Positions 8,901 to 16,825 of a stretch of DNA of 64,000 bases are shown piece after piece. This DNA comes from JBBQVS01 sp963792705 (lineage in GTDB: Bacteria > Chloroflexota > Ktedonobacteria > Ktedonobacterales > Ktedonobacteraceae): contig CAWBXD010000011.1 of assembly GCA_963792705.1 (NCBI GenBank), forward strand, positions 1,010,135 through 1,074,134, given 5' to 3'. The notes under the pieces are model-generated. The model made no database searches. It saw nothing but the letters and a program-made list of their open reading frames with translations, and was not told the origin of the DNA. Both the position numbers and the translations under genes were made by a program. How positions within the stretch are numbered: position 1 is the first letter of the stretch; every line of letters begins with the position of its first letter.

Positions 8901-9543
8901 TCCCCATTGCGTGGTCCTGCTCGATGAGGTCGAAAAAGCACATCCAGAAGTGTTCGATCTTTTCCTACAAGTCTTTGACGCGGGTCGCCTGACAGATGCA
9001 CAGGGTCATACGGTTGATGCACAACACGCCATCTGGATTATGACCTCGAATGTTGGAACCGACATGCTTGGTCGCTCGATGCCGCATGGTTTCCGTGCCA
9101 GCATTAAAAACAATGCTGAAGAGATGCAGCGTGACCGCTTGCTAGAGCGTTTACGCCAGACTTTCCGACCGGAGTTTCTCAACCGCATTGACGAGGTGGT
9201 TATCTTCCACCCACTAGAGATGGAACAGGCACAACAGATTACCCGTCTGCAAATGGAAGAGCTTGGAGCACGTCTGCTAGAGCAAGGCTTAACCCTGCAA
9301 GCCGAAGAGAGCGCGATAGACTTGTTGTGCAAAGAGGGCTTTAGCGAGACACAGGGGGCGCGTCCGCTCCGCCGTGTCATTGAAAAGCTGCTGACAGTGC
9401 CACTAAGCATGCGTATCCTGCTCGCCGATATTCCAGAGAATGGCGAGGTCCATGTCAGTGCCGTCGATGGCAAGCTAGCAATCGACATTCGTGAACCAGC
9501 CGCGAAGGTCGTGGTCACAGCCGATGTCGAGATGAACGCGTGA
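5923..9543 (+). CDS. ClpC-type AAA+ unfoldase with N-terminal degenerate CHAT domain
   Basis: A 1206-residue fusion. Residues about 160-375 have the CHAT (caspase-like) fold pattern, ending in a typical ALRWPVNT...FYQDIGDGVTLGEALR...LYGDP segment. The catalytic GHG histidine is replaced in HYAGPF (225-231) and the NACES cysteine in LSHHEDE (271-277). Residues 410-550 look like a Clp N-domain. Two AAA+ modules follow: Walker A GDSGVGKT (632) with FIDE (701), and GPTGVGKT (929) with LLDE (999). Pore loops KYRGEF and GYVGY are present. The long M-domain coiled coil of ClpC is essentially absent (an acidic DDDDEE stretch instead). HGF at 1055 sits where ClpC has its ClpP-docking VGF loop. ATP-driven unfolding is expected; the dead CHAT part could be an adaptor. 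Confidence 0.93.
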   Translation: MEQPAILNITRTDTAYRFHLDLPDGPTSIGQDYTTELTNEIRERLRRNLQIAVQSMNTLAQAETKRQTVKLGAVNDTLVTLGRFLFETLLPTPLQEALRRLDTALIFSTNTPDIPWELLFDTQSKQGRYLAQYISIGRVSQLGRDMLHRAPLPERPVRKLGRREAQGLSVLFLVNPTGERSGAEEEVATLCTTLPETITRIILYRQQANQLEMRMRLSADSPHVIHYAGPFPLTNSAGAEPVLALAGNSRLDGGAVEQLLQSLPKRPLIFLSHHEDERHHRNGSSSTNQQERDEMMERVATNLLTAGAGAVLALRWPVNTLRTREFTTLFYQDIGDGVTLGEALRRTRVAMMQQHPDDTSWMSFVLYGDPTQRLVIGSFANRERPTVEPRIEALEDSQIMAPLFPSTNSPDRRFLRAVLELALGEARRMHKDYLGTPHLFIALTKLDGGCTQDALRSLGFSSKQVRDVIRLALGSGKATSDTPILPTRRCKEILLTAERNAATAGVAAVDERAIAQAVLSEGDGVTHELLTKLGINPTQLIDLITTSNARALLELVPSANPVPEAAPVDLPGGLNPEGGSKGGASVLERLGRDLTKQAANKQLTPLIGRDKEIRQLMQTMMLKDRNNPILIGDSGVGKTTIVGGLAQRIVDGKVPPELRGKRLIELSASSLVAGTKYRGEFEERLLKVLEEAEGSGNIILFIDEMHLLIGTGRAADGSIDAAGILKPALAGGRLRCIGATTPQEYRNIEKDAAMERRLRPIQIEEPTSEEALQILRGMRDLYEQHHHATITDEALEAAVNLSVQYLPNMRLPDKACSILDEACSQARVFSIEQQEEVPEEQIFDDDDEELVSPIITAAMIAEIISARTGIPVRAPGREERDRLLSLDTRLKTRVIGQDEAVKRVSQAIQVARAGLKPHHRPVGVFLFLGPTGVGKTELARALASEVFGSPDHLIRVDMSEYMEKHAVSRMVGSPPGYVGYDQEGQLTGKLRRRPHCVVLLDEVEKAHPEVFDLFLQVFDAGRLTDAQGHTVDAQHAIWIMTSNVGTDMLGRSMPHGFRASIKNNAEEMQRDRLLERLRQTFRPEFLNRIDEVVIFHPLEMEQAQQITRLQMEELGARLLEQGLTLQAEESAIDLLCKEGFSETQGARPLRRVIEKLLTVPLSMRILLADIPENGEVHVSAVDGKLAIDIREPAAKVVVTADVEMNA

Positions 9544-9596
9544 TAAATAGCGTGGTGTGCCGATATGGAAACACATCGGCACACCACGCTATTTAT
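9543..9596. terminator. Bidirectional hairpin between clp fusion and photolyase
   Basis: A perfect 22-bp inverted repeat (9543-9564 with 9575-9596, 10-nt loop), rich in CGTGGTGTGCCGAT and its complement. It contains the stop codon of the leftward photolyase gene and immediately follows that of the Clp fusion, so it probably terminates both. Confidence 0.85.
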
Positions 9597-11002
9597 TTCC
9601 TACCCCATTTGTAGATATACGCGCGTGTATCCATCTTACGTTGCATCCCACTCAAAGCCATATAGCGCACAAGGCCAAAGATGGGACGTTCAGGTGCCCA
9701 CGGACGGTCATGCTTTCCACCAATAGCCCACGAGATACCCGTATAGCCGTTGGCATCACGCCCATCAATCTCATACTTGTCGTTGAGATAAACAGCATCA
9801 TTGAACGCATCTTCGGGCGAGGCCGTCCATTCGAGTATCTTCTTGGCCCAGTACATCCTCATGTAGCCATGCATACGTCCAGTAGTTGCCATCTCGCGCT
9901 GACTGGCGTTCCATAGCTCATCGTGTGTTCTTGTCAGCTCTAACTCTTCTCGTGTATACACCCAGGGACGTGGGTCGTTTTTGTGTTTCTCAAGCGTTTT
10001 CCGACCCCAATCAGGACACCCTTCTAGCGTGTCATAGTGCGGGTTATGCAAAGCAAAATTGATCGCCAACTCACGACGTACAATCAACTCTTCCAGGTAT
10101 GCTGTTCGTCCGCCTGTTGCGTCAATCTGTGCGCTTCCCGTTGACTCTGGCACGTGCTGCTCAATATCCCAGGCCATTTGTTGCACCGAGATATGCCCAA
10201 AATGCAGGTAGGCCGAAAGTTCGCTTGTCTCTGAAACCTCTGGCAAGTTACGTCGTGTAGCATAGCCTGGCATTCGCTCTTTGATGAATATGCCCAGCCG
10301 ACGCCGCCCCTCATCCTGTCCACCATGAAATTGTGGCGATGGCTCGACGGTGTGGTCAATATCTAATCCTGCTAAATAGCTAAGTGGGCTATGTACCTCA
10401 CCAGCGGCAACAGGTGCTTGCTGTAACGGATACTCCGTCTCTACATCGACAATTGGTTGCAGGTATTTGGGCAGGATGAGTTGCAATTTGGGGCGCAAGG
10501 TACGCGCCGCCCACTCTTCTTTCGGGAAATATTTGCTTGGTACAACAACATCGGAGTCAACGCAAGCAAAAGGCACCTGTAACCGTTCTTTGACCTCCGC
10601 ACGCCACGCGCGTGGAGTACGCAACTCGGCTTCGTCACTGATGACTGCCGCAACGTGTAGCTCTTGCGTGAATTTTATAAGCTCTTCAGGTGGAGAGCCA
10701 TGCCGAATAATCAATGGCGTGCCACGCTTTTGTAGGTAATGCGCCGCAACCTCAACACCTTCAAGCATAAAAGTATAATGACGTAAATTTGCTGCTGGAT
10801 ACTCCGAAACCACAAACAGGACCAGCACAGGAAGGTGTAATGCGTTACCTAGAGCAATAGCCGCGTTAAGCGCATGGTTATCTTGTCCCCGTTGGGCGCG
10901 CTGCATCCAGTAGAGTACATACTCCCCATCTTCAGCACTCATGCCAGGACGATATATTTGTGTACGGTCATTGTCCGCGAAAAATGTTGTGATATCAATC
11001 AT
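9593..11002 (-). CDS. phr: Class II deoxyribodipyrimidine photolyase
   Basis: A 469-residue CPD photolyase, which uses blue light and FADH- to split cyclobutane pyrimidine dimers in DNA. The N-terminal Rossmann part begins with GEYVLYWMQRAQRGQDNHAL, close to the class II signature. The FAD-binding C-terminal half contains ELIVRRELAINF, YDTLEGCPDWGRKTL and the strongly conserved class II end YMRMYWAKKILEWTASPEDA with NDKYEIDGRDANGYTG. Length is typical. The ATG at 11002 has AGGAGGATATTCC upstream. It is monocistronic and faces the Clp fusion with a shared terminator. Sunlight-exposed life (soil surface, spores) would fit, as inference. Confidence 0.95.
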   Translation of the reverse strand: MIDITTFFADNDRTQIYRPGMSAEDGEYVLYWMQRAQRGQDNHALNAAIALGNALHLPVLVLFVVSEYPAANLRHYTFMLEGVEVAAHYLQKRGTPLIIRHGSPPEELIKFTQELHVAAVISDEAELRTPRAWRAEVKERLQVPFACVDSDVVVPSKYFPKEEWAARTLRPKLQLILPKYLQPIVDVETEYPLQQAPVAAGEVHSPLSYLAGLDIDHTVEPSPQFHGGQDEGRRRLGIFIKERMPGYATRRNLPEVSETSELSAYLHFGHISVQQMAWDIEQHVPESTGSAQIDATGGRTAYLEELIVRRELAINFALHNPHYDTLEGCPDWGRKTLEKHKNDPRPWVYTREELELTRTHDELWNASQREMATTGRMHGYMRMYWAKKILEWTASPEDAFNDAVYLNDKYEIDGRDANGYTGISWAIGGKHDRPWAPERPIFGLVRYMALSGMQRKMDTRAYIYKWGRK

Positions 11003-11511
11003 ACCGGAATATCCTCCTCTTCTCTGTATACGAGACGCCTACCACTAAAATTTCAGGTTACACACAAACGAAACGTACACCAAAAACGCCAATGGCGTGG
11101 AGCAAACGACGCCGTTGTCGCTTACTCCACGCCACCGCTTGGAGGGGAAACCAAAGGGACGAGAAAGTCTGATAGGAATGATGACCGAAAAGTTTGTCTG
11201 GAACAACACTACAACGAGTTAGAACAAGCACATGTTCAACGGTCACTACGAATGGAACGTCCTTGCTCAACATTCTCTCTACCGGAACCGCGCTTCCATT
11301 CATGCTCGGAGCATCGCTCAACAGGACAAATTGGCACCCCAACGATCATCATTCACCACTGCCAACAGTATACATATAGCTCCTTCATTACCCGTTTCCT
11401 GTGACTTCATTGCTCATTACACGTATAATACGCTTCTTAGGCTGTTAACACGCCATTATACGTCATCATGAAGTATGAAAACACAAAATCCTTACATAAG
11501 ACACTTTACAG
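11003..11511. other. Intergenic region with one imperfect hairpin
   Basis: About 500 bp between two leftward genes. Several short frames exist but none has a plausible ribosome binding site or protein-like composition. The only structure seen is an imperfect inverted repeat at about 11095-11134, where GGCGTGGAG faces CTCCACGCC. It may be a degenerate small repeat; I see no gene. Confidence 0.5.
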
Positions 11512-11573
11512 GAAGCACAAAAAGACAATGGACAAACCCTTATGAGAGTTTGTCCATTGTCTTTTTGTGCTTC
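11512..11573. terminator. Strong hairpin terminator
   Basis: A perfect 26-bp inverted repeat (11512-11537 with 11548-11573, 10-nt loop) containing CACAAAAAGACAATGG and its complement. It lies just past the stop codon of the leftward PPOX-family gene at 11582. Confidence 0.85.
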
Positions 11574-11581
11574 TTCAAATG

Positions 11582-12001
11582 TTACATCACGCGTGTAGGT
11601 GTGATACGAATGGCTTGACTATAGTCTGCCCCCATTTGCTCTGGGGTAGTACCAAGACCCTTGATACCTTCACCGTATTTTTTGATGTAAGCATCAAGCG
11701 TCACATTGACCTCGTTATTGGTAAGCAACGCTGCTGTTCCTTCAATAGTGATCGGGTCTTCTCCATTGTTGGTATTATCCAGTGCAAGTAATACATTTTG
11801 GTTGTGCCGTATGTTGGATACCTTCTGATTCTTAGGACGGCTGAATATCAAAACGGTCTCGCCATCCCATAGAAACCAGACCACTACTGCATGTGGGCGT
11901 CCATCTGGTCGAACCGAGTTGAGCCAGATAACGTAATCGTTGTGTAAACGCTGATCAATGTGTGCGTGTCTTTCCTGCGTCAAATCTAACACGGATGCCA
12001 T
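11582..12001 (-). CDS. PPOX class F420-dependent oxidoreductase (Rv3369-like)
   Basis: A 139-residue split-barrel flavoprotein. The fold is shown by the opening ERHAHIDQRLHNDYVIWLNSVRPDGRPHAVVVWFLWDGETVLIF region, followed by SRPKNQKVSNIRHNQNVLLAL, which carries the positively charged cofactor-binding residues. The pattern fits the pyridoxamine-oxidase-like family whose actinobacterial members use cofactor F420; the cofactor here is inferred. The ATG at 12001 was chosen over a longer frame because AGGAG lies about 8 nt upstream. It is a single-gene unit between a terminator and a dispersed repeat. Confidence 0.88.
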   Translation of the reverse strand: MASVLDLTQERHAHIDQRLHNDYVIWLNSVRPDGRPHAVVVWFLWDGETVLIFSRPKNQKVSNIRHNQNVLLALDNTNNGEDPITIEGTAALLTNNEVNVTLDAYIKKYGEGIKGLGTTPEQMGADYSQAIRITPTRVM

Positions 12002-12042
12002 TGTTACAATCTCCTCTTCTATAATTAAAATAAAAATGAATG

Positions 12043-12205
12043 GATTTCGTAGGGACCACATTCATGGCGTCCAAGCGCAATTCATTGGGCGAGTTGCACC
12101 AACAATCTTTTCATACACGATCTCACGCACTAATGGGTACATTTTAAGGACTGCACATTGCTTCGCTCGTGCAGAGGACGCGATCAATCGGGTCCCTACG
12201 AAATC
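12043..12205. repeat. Dispersed repeat, copy B (GTAGGGACC family)
   Basis: A perfect 15-bp terminal inverted repeat: GATTTCGTAGGGACC at 12043-12057 and GGTCCCTACGAAATC at 12191-12205, bounding 163 bp. The interior includes a block (about 12150-12177) that matches copy A at about 1424-1452 in inverse orientation at nearly every position. It looks like a small non-coding mobile repeat without its own transposase. Confidence 0.75.
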
Positions 12206-12362
12206 ATCACACCAAGATTGGTAGACCACTACCGAGGCTCTCTTCCTAGAACAACATCCCTCACATAGATTTTCATTCCCATCAGTTCCGTGCGCTGTCC
12301 TCTAAACATCACGACGTAGCGTGATATATACTGTAGTATCACTTTATGCTGAAGGAATCAAT

Positions 12363-13979
12363 ATGACACAACAAACTCACTCGTGGTGGCAAACCGACAC
12401 GATTTATCAGATATACCCCCGTAGCTTTCTTGATAGCAATGGCGATGGCGTGGGAGACCTCTCTGGTATCACAAGTAAACTGGACTACCTGAGATGGCTT
12501 GGTGTAGACGCTATCTGGCTCTCTCCCATCTATCCTTCCCCAATGGCAGACTTTGGCTATGATATCAGTAACTACACCGATGTGCATCCGCTCTTTGGGA
12601 CCCTGCACGACATGGATACGTTGCTCCAACAGGCACATCAACGCAATTTGAAGGTTATTCTTGATTTTGTTCCCAACCATACATCAGACGAGCATCCCTG
12701 GTTTCAAGAGTCGCGTTCCAGTCGCACAAATGCGAAACGTGATTGGTACATCTGGCGCGACCCTGCACCCGATGGAGGTCCGCCCAATAATTGGACAAGC
12801 CTGTTTGGGGGGTCGGCCTGGGAGTTTGACGCGCAGACTGGACAATACTATCTGCACCTGTTCGATGTGAAGCAAGCTGATCTGAATTGGCGCAATCCGC
12901 TTGTACGCGAGGCGATGGATAACGTGCTACGCTTCTGGCTTGAACGTGGTGTCGATGGCTTTCGTGTCGATGTGATATGGTTGCTGCTTAAAGACCCACA
13001 GTTCCGTGATAATCCGCTCAATCCCGACTGGAAGCCGGGGGATGACCCAAGCGGTTATCAGATAGGACAGTATACACAAGATCAGCCTGGCATTCATGAA
13101 CTGGTACGCGACATGCGTTCGTTGTTGCAGAGCTATGGTGATCGTGTTTTGATTGGTGAGATATATCTGCCAATTGCGCGTCTCATGCAATATTATGGTG
13201 AATCGCTTGACGAGGCGCATCTGCCCTTCAACTTTCAATTTGTGACCATGACAACCTGGAATGCACACGATATTCGTCAAATTGTCGATGCATATGAGGC
13301 TGCCCTTCCGTCGGGCGCGTGGCCTAACTGGGTCCTGGGCAATCATGACAAAACGCGTATCGCTACACGTGTGGGCCGTGAGCAAGCACGGATTGCTGAA
13401 ATGCTCCTACTCACCCTACGTGGCACACCCACCTGCTACTATGGTGATGAAATTGGTATGCAGAATGTATCCATTCCGCACGACCAACTACGCGACCCTG
13501 TAGCCCGTTTCTCGCCAGCAAATAGCCGCGACTACGAGCGTACACCTATGCAATGGAACACCAGCGCGAACGCAGGCTTCGCATCACCCGACGTACAAAC
13601 TTGGCTTCCCATTGCTAATGACTATAAGATATACAACGTGGAGATAGAGCAACATGAGCCACATTCCATGCTGCTATTTACTCGTGCTCTCCTAGCGTTG
13701 CGCCATGCTCAACCCGCGTTAACCATTGGTTCATACAAGGCCATCGACCAGGACAACAGCGCATGCTTTGTGTATACACGCCAGCAGAATGAGCAAGGCT
13801 ATATTATAGCCCTCAATGTCTCTGCTCAGGACCAAGTAGTGAAGCTGTCTAGCTCAGGGAAAGGTACCATTGCACTGTCAACGCACATGGATAAAGAAGG
13901 ACAAATAGACCTGTCTGAGTTCCGTTTACGCGCCAACGAGGGGTACGTGATTGAGATAGGGACTAATTATCGAGACTGA
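12363..13979 (+). CDS. GH13 alpha-glucosidase (oligo-1,6-glucosidase type)
   Basis: A 538-residue glycoside hydrolase of family 13, with no signal peptide, so cytoplasmic. It should release glucose from alpha-linked oligosaccharides. Conserved regions are DFVPNHTSDEHPWF near residue 99, GFRVDVIW near 198 (nucleophile Asp), IGEIYLP near 264 (acid/base Glu) and LGNHDKTR near 325 (transition-state Asp). The N-terminus WWQTDTIYQIYPRSFLDSNGDGVGDL is typical of oligo-1,6-glucosidases and trehalulose-type enzymes. A long insertion after the nucleophile resembles the B' region of these enzymes. The ATG at 12363 follows GAAGGAATCA. Its 3' end overlaps the convergent coiled-coil gene by about 13 bp. 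Confidence 0.94.
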   Translation: MTQQTHSWWQTDTIYQIYPRSFLDSNGDGVGDLSGITSKLDYLRWLGVDAIWLSPIYPSPMADFGYDISNYTDVHPLFGTLHDMDTLLQQAHQRNLKVILDFVPNHTSDEHPWFQESRSSRTNAKRDWYIWRDPAPDGGPPNNWTSLFGGSAWEFDAQTGQYYLHLFDVKQADLNWRNPLVREAMDNVLRFWLERGVDGFRVDVIWLLLKDPQFRDNPLNPDWKPGDDPSGYQIGQYTQDQPGIHELVRDMRSLLQSYGDRVLIGEIYLPIARLMQYYGESLDEAHLPFNFQFVTMTTWNAHDIRQIVDAYEAALPSGAWPNWVLGNHDKTRIATRVGREQARIAEMLLLTLRGTPTCYYGDEIGMQNVSIPHDQLRDPVARFSPANSRDYERTPMQWNTSANAGFASPDVQTWLPIANDYKIYNVEIEQHEPHSMLLFTRALLALRHAQPALTIGSYKAIDQDNSACFVYTRQQNEQGYIIALNVSAQDQVVKLSSSGKGTIALSTHMDKEGQIDLSEFRLRANEGYVIEIGTNYRD

Positions 13980-14494
13980 ATGCTATGTAGCTCGTTCACA
14001 ACATTATCGATCATTGTCCCGCTTGGTGGAGGAAGTTCTATCAGTGCGCGCTTCCTCCTAGCCACGCTAATTGCCTCTTGTAAACGTCTGGCTGCCTCGT
14101 TCGTATGCTGAAGCTCACGTTCAGATGCGTTGGTCTGCAAACGGTTCTGTAACTCGCTAATCCGCTTGCGCGCTTGCTCCAACTCAACCACGTTGCGCTG
14201 ATAATCCTTCTGACGTGCAAGCAATATGTTTAGAGAGTGCCCAATCCTCCACAGCACATTGTCTTGTGATTCGGGTGCTCGCGCCATCACGTCCCCATTT
14301 GCAAAACGAACTATTGCCGCCAAGATTTGCTCGATGCCCAGTGCTATCTGACGCGTCCGGTCAATCTCGCGCTGTTGCAACTCAAGATTTTGCTGGGTAA
14401 GAGCTGTAAGCTCCTCGGCTCGATCAGCACGACGAATTGCTTGATTGGTACTCCTCAGTAAGACAAAGGTGAACCACGCAATAGCAATCTGCAA
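13967..14494 (-). CDS. Coiled-coil membrane-associated hypothetical protein
   Basis: About 175 residues. A short hydrophobic N-terminus (IAIAWFTFVLLRS) precedes long charged heptad-like helices (QQNLELQQREIDRT, VELEQARKRISELQNRLQ). The middle GDVMARAPESQDNVLWRIGHSLNILLAR is faintly HAMP-like. No enzymatic motif is seen. The start is uncertain: the listed one is a TTG, while the frame stays open upstream into the preceding gene, and AGGAAG lies before an in-frame ATT at 14515. It is third in a leftward operon with the sigma factor and the TrpD-like protein, separated from the latter by about 26 bp, so a linked role is likely. Confidence 0.7.
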   Translation of the reverse strand: MQIAIAWFTFVLLRSTNQAIRRADRAEELTALTQQNLELQQREIDRTRQIALGIEQILAAIVRFANGDVMARAPESQDNVLWRIGHSLNILLARQKDYQRNVVELEQARKRISELQNRLQTNASERELQHTNEAARRLQEAISVARRKRALIELPPPSGTMIDNVVNELHSIQSR

Positions 14495-14520
14495 CGTGAC
14501 TGGCGGTGGAAGAATACTTC

Positions 14521-15858
14521 CTATACTGGTTTTCTTGCTTCGAGCAATTGCTGAAAGTTTCTTTCGGCTTTATGTGAATCAATCAAGTCTTCCACAACCT
14601 CAATAGCACTTCTTATCTGCTCTATCAGCCCTTCGTGCTGCTTTTCAGAGATTATATGTGCGGCAACCAGCAGTAGGGCAGCATTGGCAACTAGAAAATC
14701 TCGCTTAGGCCCCGTCTCTTCCCCTGAAACGATGCGCCAGAAGTCCTCGTTCGTGGCAATCAAATCTTCCACTTCCTCTATATCACTAAGCTCAGCCCTG
14801 GCAAAACCTAAATCTTCCGGTGAACATTCGCTAATACGAATAGTATCTGTCTCGATCTGAATAATAAGGTTGTTGACGCTGTGAGGCGTTGGGTCACTTG
14901 AGGCATTCGATAACTCATCAATAGTGTCATAGTTATGCACGATAATCCCTTGGCTATTCAAATGCAGGTAGAGCGAGAGAACATAGGGAATCATGTCAAG
15001 GTGACAAACGCCAGTAGAATGATGCACAGGATGAAGCACCTGAGCGTTGGGCGAGACAATCTTAAAAATGTCCAAAGGGATGTGTGTCGTGCGTACCGCC
15101 TCTTGCCAACCAACCGCTCCTATCTTACATTTCGTTTCAAGCAGATGCTTCGCTTGATGCCACAATCGCCCTCTGGCATCTTTCAAGGCGTCCGAATAAG
15201 GAAAACCAAGCGCGGAAAGCGGCACAAACGCAAAACCATAATTCGATAGTTCATCATTGATCTGTTCAACGTGCAGGTTATCGGTAGCATAGCCAAATTC
15301 TGTCATTGCCTGTGCGCTTCCATGATAGGAAGTGACATTTGTTGTACCAGTTTTGCATATTCTTATAAGAGGCGCGACAATAATCGCGGCAGCAGTACTT
15401 GCATGAATAGTCTTACAAAAATCTCCACCACTCCCAAAGACATGATCGTGTGGCAAAAGGTGCTCTAAAGAATGGTTATTCTGTTGTAAAAACTGGTCAA
15501 CGCGCTGACGTAGGTGGTCCGCCAACACATTGACCTGCCGAAACCCGATGCGTTCATTCCCCGGCGACAGGGCACGTAGTGCCTCAACAAGGGCATTGAC
15601 TGGCGTGTGTGGATCAATGCACGTGTCGAAGAGTGCAAGCAATTCGGCATCAGACACATCCAGCCGTTGCGCTTCACCTTCCAGGAAACGCGTAAACGTC
15701 TGTTCCAGAACGGGACCCAAAGCAGGTGCGAGACGCTCTAGCAACGCTTGCTTTTGTTGCAATGAAGCGTCTGAAAAGAGAACCTGTAGGTCTTGCTTAC
15801 GAAGCACCGACGTATGCCGTGTATCTACTGTCGATGTGTGGTGACTATTATTTTTCAT
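14521..15858 (-). CDS. TrpD-like phosphoribosyltransferase-fold protein
   Basis: A 445-residue protein with the layout of anthranilate phosphoribosyltransferase (glycosyl transferase family 3). HVFGSGGDFCKTIHASTAAA near residue 140 corresponds to the PRPP-binding GTGGDxxxTxNxST loop, and the end IVSGEETGPKRDFLVANAALLL matches the TrpD C-terminus. The usual KHGNRxxSS is changed to KTGTTNVTSYHGS, and the substrate pocket differs, so it is probably not a tryptophan enzyme; no other trp gene is near. The start at 15858 was chosen because the longer frame adds a hydrophobic leader unlike the family. It lies between a sigma factor gene and a coiled-coil gene. Confidence 0.8.
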   Translation of the reverse strand: MKNNSHHTSTVDTRHTSVLRKQDLQVLFSDASLQQKQALLERLAPALGPVLEQTFTRFLEGEAQRLDVSDAELLALFDTCIDPHTPVNALVEALRALSPGNERIGFRQVNVLADHLRQRVDQFLQQNNHSLEHLLPHDHVFGSGGDFCKTIHASTAAAIIVAPLIRICKTGTTNVTSYHGSAQAMTEFGYATDNLHVEQINDELSNYGFAFVPLSALGFPYSDALKDARGRLWHQAKHLLETKCKIGAVGWQEAVRTTHIPLDIFKIVSPNAQVLHPVHHSTGVCHLDMIPYVLSLYLHLNSQGIIVHNYDTIDELSNASSDPTPHSVNNLIIQIETDTIRISECSPEDLGFARAELSDIEEVEDLIATNEDFWRIVSGEETGPKRDFLVANAALLLVAAHIISEKQHEGLIEQIRSAIEVVEDLIDSHKAERNFQQLLEARKPV

Positions 15859-15958
15859 ACAAATTACTGCCTTACTGATGACGTTATTGAATAATAGGCC
15901 AAGCCTAACATCTCCTAAAAAGGAAGTCAAGAGATACACGTACACCTATCGCTACAGG

Positions 15959-16618
15959 CTAGTATGGACCGTGTATAACCGCTTCTAGCGTGGGGCGAAG
16001 CTTCTTCCGGGCCGCAGACATGGAAGAGCGCATACTTTGTAATGCTTGTCCTTCTTCCGGCCACTCTATAACGTCCATATCCATATTATAGTCTTTACAC
16101 GTGTTGACCCAAACAAGTAGATCATCAACTTTATCTTTGAGCGAACACAATATCGCCTGCCGTTGACGCGTAGGCAGATCAGAGATAGCGTGTGCGGCTT
16201 CCTGTCTATAGTATTGCTCGGCTTCCTGCTGCTCAATCTCGCTCAATGGGTCCTCTGTCATCGCCGATAAAAACAATGACTCACACTGGTAGAGTTCCCC
16301 TTCTTCGTCTATTGGCAAGGAAGTGACTGGCTTTAATTGACGAATCATCGTCACAGACTCATTATGCGCGACACGACTGATATAAGCTTTAGGATTGTCG
16401 ATAGTGGTCTTCTGCTGTACCAGCCAGACTCTGATGCGTATCTGTTGCGCGAGATCATCTATCTCCATATCCAACATATCCACATGAAGCATATTCCGTT
16501 TACGATTGACATATTTCCGTGCCTGAGAACGGATGTAGAGATCATACTCTTCAAGCCATTCGTTCGTGTTGGGACTACACTCCTGCAAAAAAGAACCAGG
16601 TAAAGAAGTTTGTTGCAT
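15959..16618 (-). CDS. Sigma-70 family RNA polymerase sigma factor (ECF-like)
   Basis: A 219-residue sigma factor. Region 2 is seen in DDLAQQIRIRVWLV and NPKAYISRVAHNESVTMIRQ (about residues 55-110), which would contact the -10 element. A region 4-like segment follows ISDLPTRQRQAILCSLKDK (about 160-180), but the C-terminal DNA-reading helix is atypical. The ATG at 16618 follows GGAGGGA at ideal spacing. No obvious anti-sigma gene is adjacent. It is first in a leftward operon with the TrpD-like and coiled-coil genes, and is divergent from the STAND gene at 16826; a palindrome in the shared intergenic region could coordinate them. Confidence 0.85.
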   Translation of the reverse strand: MQQTSLPGSFLQECSPNTNEWLEEYDLYIRSQARKYVNRKRNMLHVDMLDMEIDDLAQQIRIRVWLVQQKTTIDNPKAYISRVAHNESVTMIRQLKPVTSLPIDEEGELYQCESLFLSAMTEDPLSEIEQQEAEQYYRQEAAHAISDLPTRQRQAILCSLKDKVDDLLVWVNTCKDYNMDMDVIEWPEEGQALQSMRSSMSAARKKLRPTLEAVIHGPY

Positions 16619-16692
16619 GATTCCCTCCGTTGCCTTGCCCAGGACCGACACGTTTCGTCTTATACCCTCTCTCCCCTACAATCACCCACATA

Positions 16693-16741
16693 ATTGTTTT
16701 TATCAAAGAACTTTATTTTTTTGTTCTCCAATAAAAACAAT
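16693..16741. promoter_or_regulatory. Palindrome between divergent sigma factor and STAND genes
   Basis: ATTGTTTTTAT at 16693-16703 is the exact inverse of ATAAAAACAAT at 16731-16741, and the next bases (GAAC/GTTC) also pair. The palindrome sits centrally in the 207-bp divergent gap, suggesting an operator for both promoters rather than a terminator. Confidence 0.45.
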
Positions 16742-16825
16742 ATACCATAGATTGTTCCATTTTACAAGAGTCTCTGGTAATTTTAGCAATTTTGTTTTAT
16801 ACTACCTATAACTGGAGGGACAAAC

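Noticed and set aside
11058..11404. Several short frames on both strands between the photolyase and PPOX genes
   Set aside because: No ribosome sites, atypical composition, mutually overlapping.
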